Positions 62,950 through 64,000 of a stretch of 64,000 nucleotides of DNA are shown in pieces. The DNA is taken from NCBI GenBank assembly GCA_036877525.1, contig JAZGTH010000019.1:6401501-6465500 (forward strand). The letters are read 5' to 3'. This stretch comes from Chromobotia macracanthus. Its lineage: Eukaryota > Chordata > Actinopteri > Cypriniformes > Botiidae. How positions within the stretch are numbered: the first letter of the stretch is position 1; each line of letters opens with the position of its first letter. Below the pieces are notes generated by a model that worked only from the letters and a program-made list of their open reading frames with translations, ran no database searches and had not been told where the DNA came from. The translations under genes and the position numbers were made by a program.

Positions 62950-63080
62950 CTGAAATGACAAAAGATGAACCCGATCCGTGCGCCCCTGTTCACACACCAG
63001 ACACTCAGTCCACTTTGAGTCTGGATGAATCAAGCTGAACATGTTCAACTAAAGACCACTGTTTAATGTAGAGGGTATCC

Positions 63081-63111
<31 letters not shown>

Positions 63112-64000
63112 GAATTATCTTTTTCATTTACTTCTCACTGTGTGTGTGATTTAAACTTTGATGGCATCACTTTAATTCGGTCAAAACTGATTAACACATC
63201 ATGGGCCAATATGTCATATGATCTAGACACATTCAGTCATATACAGAAAAAACCTACGAAATCCTGCAAATGAAGTCTGTTTTACAGTCTGATCATGTCC
63301 AGGAAGAAATCAAGAGAAATGATTGAGCTGAAAGTTTGTTTAATGACTGGAGTAGTTTGCAGTAAATCTAATGGGAATTACATGAATATCATTTTGTGCA
63401 GTTACAGTGTCAATATGATGTTTCAATGGCTTTCATGCAAAGCAGACTGCAGTAAAATAACCAAACAGCAACGATAATCATAAACCAAAATGTGTTGAAA
63501 AAAGTCCTCTTCTAAATCTGTTGCTAAAGGCTAGAGATTCTCTGCAGTTTTTTGTCTGCCAAGGAGGGGAAACATTTTTGAGCAAAGATTTAGTTTAATT
63601 TCAGACAACACATTACACACATACATGTGAACTTCAATCACCTGCTGTACTTGCAACATAATCACGACTCCAGGGGCAGCAATGGCCATATATATAGACT
63701 GCCATGATAATAAATTCAATATGACAATTAAATATGGAACTACGCAGGCAGTATTACAGTAATGTTATGTGTTACGCAGTCATACTTTATGATGATGAAT
63801 TATAGTTATGGAGTTTTTGGCACCTAATGCAGCGCCAACAACAAAATCTCCCTGCTAAGATTTAGGCAGAGTTGCGGAAAATATGCAGAATGAAAGTGAA
63901 GAACAGGCTCTAGGAAGAACAAGTGGAAAAGTAAATAAAGGCTCTGGGGAAGCTAATGAAGAACTGTGGTGTAAGATCCTGTCATCACCGCGGTATTCCA
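62950..64000. other. dkk2 upstream flank
   Basis: Beyond the promoter there is a (CTGT)n tract at 63080 and AT-rich sequence. I see no gene in it. Confidence 0.6.
63080..63111. repeat. (CTGT)n microsatellite
   Basis: Eight near-perfect CTGT units upstream of the dkk2 promoter. Confidence 0.9.

Noticed and set aside
1..64000. CRISPR arrays, phage, operons or a bacterial-type system
   Set aside because: No regularly spaced repeats with unique spacers, no ribosome-binding-site-led gene clusters, and all real genes are intron-split vertebrate genes.

Overview
The window looks like nuclear DNA of a bony fish, most likely a cypriniform (carp/zebrafish-like) species. The genes are split by GT-AG introns, there are long AT-rich intergenic stretches and many (CA)n, (CTGT)n and (TAATG)n microsatellites, and several dispersed repeats are typical of cyprinid genomes. 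These include a MITE-like element whose ends read 'gttcacccaaaaatg', tRNA-derived SINEs, and a SINE-type tail reading 'ggataaaagcatttgccaaatg'. Species identity is an inference from these repeats.

Three protein-coding genes can be rebuilt exon by exon. (1) tbck lies on the minus strand at about 0.9-21.2 kb. It encodes a TBC-domain pseudokinase. Twenty-two coding exons join in frame into 745 codons, covering the pseudokinase and TBC domains; the C-terminal rhodanese-like part lies beyond the left edge. (2) aimp1 lies on the plus strand at about 21.4-30.7 kb. It encodes a scaffold protein of the multi-aminoacyl-tRNA-synthetase complex and precursor of EMAP II. It has seven exons and 318 residues in the long form. 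(3) dkk2 lies on the minus strand at about 54.4-62.9 kb. It encodes a secreted Wnt/LRP5/6 modulator and is complete, with four coding exons and 237 residues. The order tbck-aimp1-dkk2 matches human 4q24 as I recall it. The human locus also has GIMD1 between AIMP1 and DKK2, and I saw no trace of it here.

Layout: 1-21 kb is tbck, with a 7.8 kb intron full of repeat remnants between its last two visible exons. 21.2-21.4 kb is a GC-rich head-to-head promoter shared by tbck and aimp1, carrying a consensus cAMP-response element. 21.4-30.7 kb is aimp1. 30.7-54.4 kb is a gene desert next to the developmental gene dkk2; it holds repeats, an old diverged tandem duplication (47.5-49.9 kb) and a few complex stretches that resemble conserved regulatory elements. 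54.4-62.6 kb is dkk2, with a TATA promoter, a GC box and a short upstream ORF. 63-64 kb is its upstream flank.

The three genes do not form a pathway. tbck and aimp1 are broadly expressed housekeeping-type genes sharing a promoter, and dkk2 is a regulated signalling gene. I found no phage, CRISPR, operon or other unusual multi-gene system. The points most worth a second look are the aimp1 start codon split by an intron, the tbck exon flanked on both sides by (TG)n, the old tandem duplication, and candidate enhancers near and inside dkk2.
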